Assembly (NCBI GenBank): GCA_013203065.1
Contig: JABMQV010000237.1
Coordinates: 1 to 6,001 of the forward strand
Direction of reading: 5' to 3'
Source of the DNA: Desulfobacteraceae bacterium
GTDB taxonomy: Bacteria > Desulfobacterota > DSM-4660 > Desulfatiglandales > Desulfatiglandaceae
Length of the DNA: 6,001 bases
Both the position numbers and the translations under genes were made by a program. Numbering within the stretch: position 1 is the first letter of the stretch; each line of letters starts with the position of its first letter. Positions 1 through 6,001 of this stretch are shown piece by piece. Under the pieces are notes generated by a model. It was not told the origin of the DNA, searched no databases, and saw only the letters and a program-made list of their open reading frames with translations.

Positions 1-106
1 CTATTGAATATTGACTATTGCCGAAAAAAATCAACCCGGTTTATTTGGCCCTAAATAGAAATCCTTTTTAGCTCAATTTTCAACCGTCAATCTTCAATCG
101 TCAATC
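1..106. repeat. Degenerate 7-bp repeat tracts in opposite orientations
   Basis: Two short tracts share a seven-base period. On the plus strand TTGA starts at 4 and 11, with a variant TTGC at 18, giving units like TATTGAA and TATTGAC. In the opposite orientation TCAA starts exactly at 73, 80, 87, 94 and 101, giving five units that read NATTGAM on the minus strand. The spacing and core are seen directly. The two tracts could pair imperfectly as an inverted repeat. The left tract touches the window edge, so its true length is unknown. No gene is visible in 1-191. The rest of this spacer holds only the presumed promoter and leader of the downstream lipoprotein gene, and I found no convincing -35/-10 pair in it. 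Confidence 0.6.
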
Positions 107-191
107 GGTCTCCAATGAGACTTCTCTTTGGGGAAAATTCGTGGCCAATTTGCGCACAATTTCTTTTGTAAGGTACTAAACGGGGGTTTCG

Positions 192-824
192 ATGAAGGTC
201 ACCAACACATTGAAGATATTTACTCCTGCCCTATGCCTCCTTCTGGGCCTGCTCTGGGGATGTGGCCCTCCTTCCCCGCCAAAAAACCTCAATAACATAT
301 GTGAGATCTTCAGAGAAAACAGGGACTGGTACGATGATGCAAGAGAGTCTTACGAAAGATGGGGGATTCCCATACCCGTTATGATGGCGATTCTCAACCA
401 CGAATCAAGTTATGTGGCTGATGCAAAGCCCCCTCGCACAACATGTCTCTGGATATTTCCCGGCCCCCGCCCATCCTCGGCCTATGGGTATGCACAAGCG
501 AAGGATACCACGTGGGAGGAATACCAGGAGAGCGCAGGGAACTCTTGGGCTGACAGGGACGAGTTTGGGGATGCGATCGATTTTGTTGGATGGTACTGCC
601 AACTCAGCCACAAGAAATGCCATATATCCAAGAACGACGCATACAACCTCTATCTTGCCTATCATGAGGGTCGCGGAGGCTTTAATAGGAAGACTTACCA
701 AAAAAAGGCATGGTTGTTGCGAGTGGCCAAGAGGGTCCAAGCCACCGCCGGTCGTTACAAGAGCCAACTGGCCGCCTGCGAAGGAGAATTCAGAAAGAAA
801 GGGTGCTGCCTCTGGCCTTTCTGA
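192..824 (+). CDS. SLT-type lytic transglycosylase-like lipoprotein
   Basis: This is a 210-residue exported lipoprotein that probably cleaves the glycan strands of peptidoglycan. The N-terminus has a basic start, a hydrophobic core (about residues 9-22) and a lipobox LWGC, with Cys24 as the lipidated residue. Position +2 is Gly, not Asp, which fits outer-membrane anchoring. The fold markers of SLT (goose-lysozyme-like) transglycosylases are present in order: Glu71 in HESS as the catalytic acid, GYAQ at 99-102 matching the usual GLMQ motif, and YLAYHEG at 154-160 matching the AYNAG motif. The ATG at 192 is preceded by a GGGGG tract at 182-186, so this start is preferred. Oddities are extra cysteines (37, 85, 136, 143) and a Cys-Cys pair near the C-terminus (205-206) ending in LWPF. 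The sensor kinase gene starts 13 or 49 bp downstream on the same strand, so co-transcription is likely. Enzyme activity is inferred from family motifs. A binding-only role cannot be excluded. Confidence 0.8.
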   Translation: MKVTNTLKIFTPALCLLLGLLWGCGPPSPPKNLNNICEIFRENRDWYDDARESYERWGIPIPVMMAILNHESSYVADAKPPRTTCLWIFPGPRPSSAYGYAQAKDTTWEEYQESAGNSWADRDEFGDAIDFVGWYCQLSHKKCHISKNDAYNLYLAYHEGRGGFNRKTYQKKAWLLRVAKRVQATAGRYKSQLAACEGEFRKKGCCLWPF

Positions 825-873
825 GTAGCGGATTCTTGTGCTCAATTGCACTAGGTCCACTGGAAATGACCCA

Positions 874-3108
874 ATGAAACCAACCGGTTTGTCCACCATC
901 CTTTACAGAATTCAGGGGATCAGCTTGAAATGGAAGCTTCTTATCCCTTTTCTGGGTTTTTCTTTTCTTGGGACCGTCATCCTGGTTTACATCGGTCTCA
1001 GTTCACAACTGAAACTGATCAAAAATGAGGAAAGAAAAGAATGCCTCTTCCTGTACAAGCAGTTTCTTACGGAAATAGATCACAAAAAAATCAGGGCCCT
1101 TTCACTGGCCACAGTCATCGCTGGAAACCCGGAGGTTCAGAGACTGCTCGCCGAGCGGGATCAAAGCGGCCTTGCGAAACTCCTTTCTCCCACATTCAAG
1201 CAACTCAAGACAAAATACGGCATTCTTCACTTTCACTTCCATATCCCATCTGCCAGGTCTTTTCTGAGACTCCATCTTCCGAAAGCCCGTGGAGAGATAA
1301 TTTCATACAGGGCCACCGTTATGGAGGCCATGAAGACCGGGGAGACAGTTGCCGGTCTAGAACGGGGAATGGCTGGTTTGGGCATCCGTGGGGTTGTGCC
1401 AATCTACCTTAGGGGCGTTCTTGTAGGGAGCGTTGAAGTCGGATACCCTCTTGGGCGCCACTTCCTGGAAGATCTGAAAAGAAGCTGGGGGGCCGATTTC
1501 ACCGTCTTTGAAAAAATACCACAAAAAACCTACAAAAAACTCTCGACGACCTTGAAGGGGCGTACCGAATTTCCCCTACTCAAATACGTAGGCCAAGATC
1601 GAGCAAGAAATCCGATAATCCTGATTTCTCCCCCCGGTTACCGAGACAAAACGATCCTCCTGGGGGCCGTGACCAATTACGCAGACAAGGTGGTGGCCCA
1701 AGTTGAAATAGAAGTTGACCGTAGAGGCATTTTGGAACGACTGTCCAAGACCCAAACCCTCATGTTCGCTGTTGGGGCCGGAGGCATACTCGTTTCCTTT
1801 ACACTGATATGGGTGGTTTCCATTGCCTTTCTCCGGCCAATAAAGGAAATCGTCAAGGAGGCTCAGGAGATAGCGGACGGAAAGACCGGAATAACATTGG
1901 AGCAAAGACCCTCAGATGAGATGGGCGAACTGACCCGCTCCCTCACCAAAATGACTGACGCCCTGAACGAAAGGCAGGCCCAGATAGAAAATTACGCCAG
2001 AACACTTGAGATCCGGGTCAAGGAGAGGACCGCTGATCTCGTTGCCTCCGAAGAGAAGTACCGGACCCTGGTTGAGCATGCACCACTTATCGTATACCGG
2101 GTTCTTAATGACGGTACCACCGAATTCATCAACCATCATTTCAGCGAAATACTAGGGTATTCAATTGAAGAGGCAGTGAGAGACAAACGGTTTTGGCGTG
2201 AAAAGATATGTGGTCAAGACGAGTGCCAGGTTGGCGACGCAGCCATCACTTCCTGGGACCTTGCGGTGGAGTCGCGGGTTGAGAGGGTCGTAAGAGACAG
2301 GGAGGGAAATCCCCATACCTTTATCGATCACGCCATACCCCAAAGAGACCACCAGGGACGTGTCAAATGGATTGATGGCATCATGATGGACATCACCCGG
2401 TTAAAGGAGCTTCAGGAGAGGGCGCTTCAGACGGAGGAAGTTCGGATCCTGGGTGAAATCTCGGCCCGGTTTGCCCATGAAATGAGGAACCCCCTTGTAA
2501 GCGCAGGAGGGTTCGCCCGCCGCCTTCGTGATTCCCTCCCCGAAGCGGACCCTCATCAAAAGCTGGCCAGTATCATCGTGGAAGATGTGTCAAGGCTGGA
2601 AGGGATCCTCGGGATCATTTTTAAGATGATCGAACCCATTACCCTCAGCATGTCTGAAGTGGACTTGAATAAACTCCTCATGGCCAGAGTGGCAGAACTG
2701 GGTGATAAAATACGGCAACGGCGTGTAGAGATTGTGGAATCCCTCGCCGCATCCCTCCCAAAAATCCAGGGCGACGAGGAATTATTGAATCGCGCCTTTG
2801 AAAATCTGCTAAAGGAGGCGATCCTGTCGGTGCCCGAGGGGGAACGTGTCTTCCTTTCCACCTCAAAGGAGGCCGATCTGGCAGTTGTGGTTATCAGTCA
2901 CAGGGCCGAAGGGCTCTCAGAAGAAGATCTTACCCAATTCTTTTTTCCCCGGTTCACCGCGAAATCTGACGCCGCAATACTGAACCTTCCGCTTTCCAAG
3001 ATTATTATTCATCGGCATGGTGGAAAGATCGATCTCCACCGCAAGACGGGCGATGTCATTGTCTTGACCATAGAGCTTCCGACTGAGCCTCCGAATCAAC
3101 CGGGTTAA
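874..3108 (+). CDS. Membrane sensor histidine kinase, dCache-HAMP-PAS, with degenerate ATPase domain
   Basis: This is a 744-residue inner-membrane signal transducer. In order it shows TM1 (about 21-43), a periplasmic double-Cache-like sensor (about 45-290, with the FLRLH...GLGIRGVVP pattern of the dCache_3 type), TM2 (about 296-320), HAMP (321-374), a short coiled coil, PAS (about 392-509), a DHp helix with phospho-acceptor His535 in FAHEMRNP, and a C-terminal HATPase-like domain (about 625-735). The last domain is abnormal. The N-box reads NLLKEA, with Glu648 where the Mg-binding Asn is expected. The G1 box DxGxG reads HRAEG, and the G2 box GTGLGL reads AAILNL. The flanking FFFPRFTAK and HRHGGKI segments remain, so the fold looks intact while nucleotide binding is doubtful. 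The ATG at 874 is preferred because it gives a typical short cytosolic N-terminus. A GTG at 838 in the same frame would add 12 residues and has a comparable weak GGA upstream. No response regulator is adjacent, so its partner is unknown. Confidence 0.88.
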   Translation: MKPTGLSTILYRIQGISLKWKLLIPFLGFSFLGTVILVYIGLSSQLKLIKNEERKECLFLYKQFLTEIDHKKIRALSLATVIAGNPEVQRLLAERDQSGLAKLLSPTFKQLKTKYGILHFHFHIPSARSFLRLHLPKARGEIISYRATVMEAMKTGETVAGLERGMAGLGIRGVVPIYLRGVLVGSVEVGYPLGRHFLEDLKRSWGADFTVFEKIPQKTYKKLSTTLKGRTEFPLLKYVGQDRARNPIILISPPGYRDKTILLGAVTNYADKVVAQVEIEVDRRGILERLSKTQTLMFAVGAGGILVSFTLIWVVSIAFLRPIKEIVKEAQEIADGKTGITLEQRPSDEMGELTRSLTKMTDALNERQAQIENYARTLEIRVKERTADLVASEEKYRTLVEHAPLIVYRVLNDGTTEFINHHFSEILGYSIEEAVRDKRFWREKICGQDECQVGDAAITSWDLAVESRVERVVRDREGNPHTFIDHAIPQRDHQGRVKWIDGIMMDITRLKELQERALQTEEVRILGEISARFAHEMRNPLVSAGGFARRLRDSLPEADPHQKLASIIVEDVSRLEGILGIIFKMIEPITLSMSEVDLNKLLMARVAELGDKIRQRRVEIVESLAASLPKIQGDEELLNRAFENLLKEAILSVPEGERVFLSTSKEADLAVVVISHRAEGLSEEDLTQFFFPRFTAKSDAAILNLPLSKIIIHRHGGKIDLHRKTGDVIVLTIELPTEPPNQPG

Positions 3109-3152
3109 CTCCAACAGAACATCTTCGCATCTTGCCAAGAAGTTACAAACTG

Positions 3153-3170
3153 AGGCCCTAATGCGGGCCT
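3153..3170. terminator. Possible bidirectional terminator hairpin between convergent genes
   Basis: A perfect 6-bp inverted repeat, AGGCCC and GGGCCT, flanks a 6-base loop between the stop of the sensor kinase gene and the end of the tetR gene, and it overlaps the tetR stop codon. The stem is GC-rich. The flank is pyrimidine-rich on the plus strand (TTCTTCC) and only mildly T-rich on the minus strand (CAGTTTG), so neither side is a textbook U-tract. Its position between converging genes supports a shared terminator. The weak T-tracts keep confidence modest. Confidence 0.4.
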
Positions 3171-3925
3171 TCTTCCAGTTCTTCGATGAGAACCATCAGA
3201 CCTTGACAATGGGCCCTCATTTTCGTGTAAACGCTCACCCCGGATCTCGATTCGTTTTCTTTGGGAACCCACGCTGTCTTCGAAACACGGGCACCAGCCT
3301 TCCCCGGTTTGCCTTTGAGATACCCCGCCTCAAGGAGGACAATAAAGTGATCAGCGATCCGATCCGGGGTGTAGCGGGTGTGATCGGGTCTATACCACTT
3401 GTATACCCAGTTGCACATCCCGATGATGGCATATGCCTGAAGCTTTGGGTCCACTTTTCTAAAGATACCCTTTGAAATGCCATCCTCTATGATCTCTTCG
3501 ATAATCTTTGTGTATTTTTTCTTCTCATCACGGATCTTTTGAAATTCCTCTTCCGGAAGTTGGCTTTCTTCGCTAAAAAAAACCGAGAACATGGGGAGTG
3601 ACTGGATGATGATCTCTTTGATATGGTTCCGGATAATGCGTCTGAGCTTTTCGTCGGGGGGCAGATCCTGTTCCGAGATTGGATAGACATTTCGAAAGAT
3701 ATTCTCTAAAGCCTGGATATATATAATCGAAAGAAGTTTTTCCTTACTGGACACGTAGTGGTATAAAGCCGCCTTCGTGATCCCCAACTCCCGCGAAAGG
3801 TCATCCAGGGTAGTCGATCGATACCCCTTCCGGTGAAAAAGCGCAACAGCGGTATCGATAATTTTTTGTATTCTTACGCTCTTGTCCAGTCCTTTAAAAT
3901 CATGGTGATTGGCCGTTTTATCCAT
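3158..3925 (-). CDS. TetR/AcrR family transcriptional regulator
   Basis: This is a 255-residue DNA-binding repressor of the TetR family, probably sensing a small ligand such as an acyl-CoA. The N-terminal helix-turn-helix is clear at about residues 18-65: IIDTAVALFHRKGY, then STTLDDLSRELGITKAALYHYVSSKEKLL, the standard TetR signature. The all-helical ligand-binding domain follows (about 66-205) and resembles the KstR2/FadR-like C-terminal type that often regulates fatty-acid or acyl-CoA catabolism. After the usual end point a tail of about 50 residues (206-255) follows, with a basic Gly/Ser-rich linker and a final amphipathic helix ending EELEEGPH. The ATG at 3925 is chosen because GGAG sits 6 bases before it. 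A TTG at 3985 in frame would add 20 residues without a comparable site. It is divergent from the acyl-CoA mutase gene, which is the likely target, and probably also autoregulates. The ligand is not known. Confidence 0.9.
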   Translation of the reverse strand: MDKTANHHDFKGLDKSVRIQKIIDTAVALFHRKGYRSTTLDDLSRELGITKAALYHYVSSKEKLLSIIYIQALENIFRNVYPISEQDLPPDEKLRRIIRNHIKEIIIQSLPMFSVFFSEESQLPEEEFQKIRDEKKKYTKIIEEIIEDGISKGIFRKVDPKLQAYAIIGMCNWVYKWYRPDHTRYTPDRIADHFIVLLEAGYLKGKPGKAGARVSKTAWVPKENESRSGVSVYTKMRAHCQGLMVLIEELEEGPH

Positions 3926-3931
3926 TAGATG

Positions 3932-3935
3932 CTCC
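3932..3935 (-). promoter_or_regulatory. Ribosome binding site of the tetR gene
   Basis: GGAG on the minus strand lies 6 bases upstream of the ATG at 3925. It decides the start of the TetR protein in favour of this codon over the upstream in-frame TTG at 3985. Confidence 0.7.
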
Positions 3936-4014
3936 AATAATTTGAAGTAACTATTTATCTTTTTAGGCTTGCAGCCTTTTCCCAAAAAAACCCTCTTTTG
4001 GGTTCAAAATATTA

Positions 4015-4043
4015 TTGACATTAAATAAACGGTAAGTTATTTT
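4015..4043 (+). promoter_or_regulatory. Sigma70-type promoter driving the acyl-CoA mutase genes
   Basis: A consensus -35 hexamer TTGACA at 4015-4020 is followed after exactly 17 bases by TATTTT at 4038-4043, which keeps the most conserved TA...T positions of the -10 box. Transcription would start near 4050, leaving a leader of roughly 108 bases before the ATG at 4158. The surrounding DNA is strongly AT-rich compared with the genes. The -10 box touches the palindrome proposed as the TetR operator, consistent with repression by blocking RNA polymerase. I found no convincing promoter pair for the divergent tetR gene. Confidence 0.6.
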
Positions 4044-4060
4044 TACTAACTATTAAGTAA
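4043..4060. promoter_or_regulatory. Candidate TetR operator, 18-bp imperfect palindrome
   Basis: The segment begins TTACTAAC and ends TTAAGTAA. Seven of nine base pairs are symmetric about its centre, including a perfect outer arm TTACT/AGTAA. It lies in the spacer between divergent tetR and the mutase gene, and overlaps the end of the -10 box and the expected start site. A related half-site TAAGTTAT at 4033-4040 repeats as TAAGTAAT at 4054-4061, 21 bp (two helical turns) away, so a second repressor dimer could bind alongside. Symmetry and spacing are seen; binding by the neighbouring TetR is inferred. Confidence 0.5.
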
Positions 4061-4157
4061 TTATAACGGAATCAGAAGTCAAGCCAAAATTGAGTCACCT
4101 TTTCGGGGAACGTACACTCACCCCGGCATTGAGATTTTAACTTGAGAGGGGGAAACC

Positions 4158-5849
4158 ATGGGCAATGTCATCAAAGAAGAAAAAGAAGAGCAAATGGAAG
4201 GGACGTGGGATGATTATATCAAGTCTTATTATGAAAAGCCCTCGAGTTCCAAAAGCTGGTCAGGGTTTGATCTAAAGGGGATTTATACCCCGGAGGATAG
4301 ACCCCATGAAAAATATCAAGAGGAAATCGCCGACGCAGGAGCCTACCCCTTTACCAGGGGGATCCATGCAAACATGTTCAGGGGCCGACTGTGGACCCGG
4401 AGAGAGGTGGTGGGAATCGGGTCTCCCGCAGACACCCATGAAAGGTTAAAATACCTCTCCGAACATGGCGGATCGGGGTTGAACACCATTGCAGACGTGA
4501 CCTATGAGATGGGGCTTGATGCGGATCACCCCTGGTCGGTTGATGAAGTGGGTCTGACGGGTGTCAACATAACCTCAGTAAAAGATATGGAAACCCTGAC
4601 AAAGGATATTCCACTGGACAAGGTCAGTTGGTCTCTCATCACCGCTTCCACAGCGGCCTCGGTAACAATGGCACAATATGTGGCAGTGGCAGAAAACCGC
4701 GGTTATGATCTCCCGGTCCTAAAGGGCTCCATCCAGAATGATCCCATACATTTTCGGTATTGCGGATTTCGGCCCGCCTGCCCCCTGGATCTATCCATAA
4801 AACTTGGGGCGGATGTCATGGAATTCTGCACCAAAGAACTCCCCAAGTGGTACTACACCACCGTCAACATGTATGATCTAAGGGAACAGGGGATCACTGC
4901 GCCCCAGGAAGTGGCCTTTGGTTTTGGTATCGCCATGTGTTATGTGGATGAATTGATTCGCCGGGGGCTGGATATAGATGAGTTTGCCCCGAGGTTCACC
5001 TTTTATGTTTCTTGTCATATCGATCTCTTTGAGGAGGTTGCCAAGATCCGCGCTGCCCGAAGGATGTGGGCAAAATTGATGAAAGAAAAATATGGCGCAA
5101 AAAACCCAAGATCCATGCAGTTCCGATTCGCCGTACATACAGCCGGGTGTTCTCTGGTTCCTCAGCAGCCGCTCAACAATATCGTTCGGACATCCTATGA
5201 GGCACTGGCGGCCGTGCTCTCCGGTGTGCAATCGCTCCATTGCTGTTCATACGATGAGCCCATGTGCCTCCCAACGGAAAAGGCGCATCTTCAGGCTCTC
5301 AGGACACAGCAGATCCTTGCCTATGAAACCGGTGTCACCAATGTGGCCGACCCCCTGGGTGGTTCATACTATGTGGAGAGTCTCACCGACAGGATCGAGG
5401 AAGAGGCCCTCAAGGTCATGAAACAGGTGGATGAAGTAGGCGGGATGGAAGAAGCGATCCGCACGGAATGGCTGGACCGGAAGTTTGAATCCGAGGCGCT
5501 CAAACGCCAGAAGGAATTGGACAACGGGGAAAAACTCGTGGTGGGCGTAAATGCATTTGTAACAGAACAGGAAAAAGAGACGCCCTTAGGCGTACAGCGG
5601 GTTTCCGCTCACTCGGCCACACAGCAGATTGAGGAGGTCAAGGAACTCAAACGGACACGGGACATGGATAAACTCAAGGAGGCCATCAGCCGTCTGAGGG
5701 ACGCAGCCGGAGAAAAGAAAAATGTCATTCTTCCCATGGTTGAAGCGTCAAAGGCCTTTGGTACGACCGGAGAACTCCTTGGCACCGTCCGTGAGGCCTT
5801 TGGTTATCCCTATGACCCGATGGAGACCGTGGAATCCCCCTTTGACTAG
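4158..5849 (+). CDS. B12-dependent acyl-CoA mutase, large (catalytic) subunit, substrate unknown
   Basis: This is a 563-residue catalytic TIM-barrel subunit of the methylmalonyl-CoA mutase superfamily, which rearranges acyl-CoA carbon skeletons by an adenosylcobalamin radical mechanism. Family landmarks are YPFTRG (63-68), HANMFRGRLWT (70-80), SIQND (191-195), ELPKW, FAPRFTF with Arg279, KNPRSM, NNIVRTSYEAL, QSLHCCSYDE and DPLGGSYYVE. It lacks a C-terminal B12 domain and has the length of two-subunit isobutyryl-CoA (IcmA) and 2-hydroxyisobutyryl-CoA (HcmA) mutases. Aligned by eye to Propionibacterium methylmalonyl-CoA mutase, Arg82, Gln197 and Arg283 are kept. Tyr89 becomes Val84, Arg207 becomes Gly203, His244 becomes Asp240, His328 becomes Ala325 and Gln330 becomes His327. 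Loss of the carboxylate-binding Arg argues against methylmalonyl-CoA as substrate. The HcmA-specific Asp117 position is Ile111, which also argues against a standard 2-hydroxyisobutyryl-CoA mutase. The ATG has a GAGGGGG site 5 bases upstream. The B12 subunit gene follows 65 bp downstream. Family assignment is secure; the substrate is not. Confidence 0.88.
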   Translation: MGNVIKEEKEEQMEGTWDDYIKSYYEKPSSSKSWSGFDLKGIYTPEDRPHEKYQEEIADAGAYPFTRGIHANMFRGRLWTRREVVGIGSPADTHERLKYLSEHGGSGLNTIADVTYEMGLDADHPWSVDEVGLTGVNITSVKDMETLTKDIPLDKVSWSLITASTAASVTMAQYVAVAENRGYDLPVLKGSIQNDPIHFRYCGFRPACPLDLSIKLGADVMEFCTKELPKWYYTTVNMYDLREQGITAPQEVAFGFGIAMCYVDELIRRGLDIDEFAPRFTFYVSCHIDLFEEVAKIRAARRMWAKLMKEKYGAKNPRSMQFRFAVHTAGCSLVPQQPLNNIVRTSYEALAAVLSGVQSLHCCSYDEPMCLPTEKAHLQALRTQQILAYETGVTNVADPLGGSYYVESLTDRIEEEALKVMKQVDEVGGMEEAIRTEWLDRKFESEALKRQKELDNGEKLVVGVNAFVTEQEKETPLGVQRVSAHSATQQIEEVKELKRTRDMDKLKEAISRLRDAAGEKKNVILPMVEASKAFGTTGELLGTVREAFGYPYDPMETVESPFD

Positions 5850-5914
5850 ACTGCAGATGAGATAGGATGCTGTAACGATAAAGGTTGCACAAAACGTGTA
5901 AAGGAGCAACAGAT

Positions 5915-6001
5915 ATGGCGGAAACCAAAAAAAAGAAAATCAAGGTACTGGTGACCAAGGTAGGACTTGACGGTCACGACCGAGGGGTCAAGGTGGTGGC
6001 A
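5915..6001 (+). CDS. B12-binding small subunit of the acyl-CoA mutase (partial, 5' end only)
   Basis: The first 29 codons of a cobalamin-binding protein are present, cut by the window edge. After a lysine-rich start the sequence reads KVLVTKVGLDGHDRG, which contains the DxHxxG motif (Asp19, His21, Gly24). His21 is the residue that replaces dimethylbenzimidazole as the lower cobalt ligand in base-off/His-on B12 enzymes. A ribosome binding site AAGGAG at 5901-5906 lies 8 bases before the ATG. It directly follows the catalytic subunit gene and would form the heteromeric mutase with it, as in IcmA/IcmB or HcmA/HcmB. Family members are typically about 130-150 residues, so most of the gene lies outside. 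The 65-bp gap before it holds no terminator, which supports co-transcription. Confidence 0.9.
   Translation, partial: MAETKKKKIKVLVTKVGLDGHDRGVKVVA

Noticed and set aside
142..155. Sigma54 promoter before the lipoprotein gene (TGGCC...TTGC)
   Set aside because: The GG and GC elements are 7 bases apart, not the required 10.
405..899. Long minus-strand open frame opposite the lipoprotein gene
   Set aside because: It lies antisense to a gene with clear lipobox and SLT motifs, and its translation shows no recognisable domain. It is a shadow frame.
3965..3977. Small hairpin AGGCT-TGC-AGCCT in the tetR leader as a terminator or attenuator
   Set aside because: The stem is only 5 bp with a 3-base loop, and on the minus strand it is followed by A-rich, not T-rich, sequence.
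3926..3985. N-terminal extension of TetR from the TTG at 3985
   Set aside because: The extension is basic and low in complexity, has no good ribosome binding site, and would sit before an ATG with a well-placed GGAG.
4051..4157. Cobalamin riboswitch in the leader of the B12-dependent mutase
   Set aside because: The leader is only about 108 bases, and I see no B12-box-like GCCACTG core or the multi-stem layout of that riboswitch.
4158..5849. Standard methylmalonyl-CoA mutase (mcmA) assignment
   Set aside because: The carboxylate-binding Arg207 and Tyr89 equivalents are Gly and Val, and there is no fused B12 domain, so the specific name is not supported.

Overview
The window looks like chromosomal DNA from an anaerobic, probably sulfate-reducing or syntrophic deltaproteobacterium (Desulfobacterota). 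This is inferred from gene style only: a dCache-HAMP-PAS sensor kinase, a TetR regulator divergent from a split B12-dependent acyl-CoA mutase, and moderate GC coding DNA with AT-rich spacers. No rRNA, tRNA, insertion sequence, CRISPR array or phage gene is visible.

Left part (1-3108, plus strand). A spacer carrying degenerate 7-bp repeats precedes a small lipoprotein with a lysozyme-like (SLT) lytic transglycosylase fold. A large membrane sensor histidine kinase follows closely. The kinase keeps the phospho-acceptor His motif, but the nucleotide-binding boxes of its ATPase domain are badly eroded. No response regulator lies beside it.

Middle (3109-4157). The kinase gene converges with a minus-strand TetR-family regulator gene, and a small GC-rich hairpin sits at the junction. 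Beyond the regulator is a 232-bp divergent spacer with a strong-looking sigma70-type promoter toward the mutase genes. An 18-bp imperfect palindrome overlaps the expected transcription start and is a natural TetR operator candidate.

Right part (4158-6001, plus strand). A 563-residue acyl-CoA mutase large (catalytic) subunit is followed 65 bp later by the start of its separate B12-binding small subunit, which runs off the window. The split layout resembles isobutyryl-CoA and 2-hydroxyisobutyryl-CoA mutases. By eye alignment, the residues that define methylmalonyl-CoA mutase are replaced: Tyr89, Arg207, His244, His328 and Gln330 in Propionibacterium numbering. The enzyme is therefore probably not a methylmalonyl-CoA mutase and may act on an undescribed acyl-CoA. 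The likely logic is that an acyl-CoA ligand releases the TetR repressor and switches on a carbon-skeleton rearrangement step of a catabolic pathway whose other genes lie further right. This substrate question is the most interesting point in the window.
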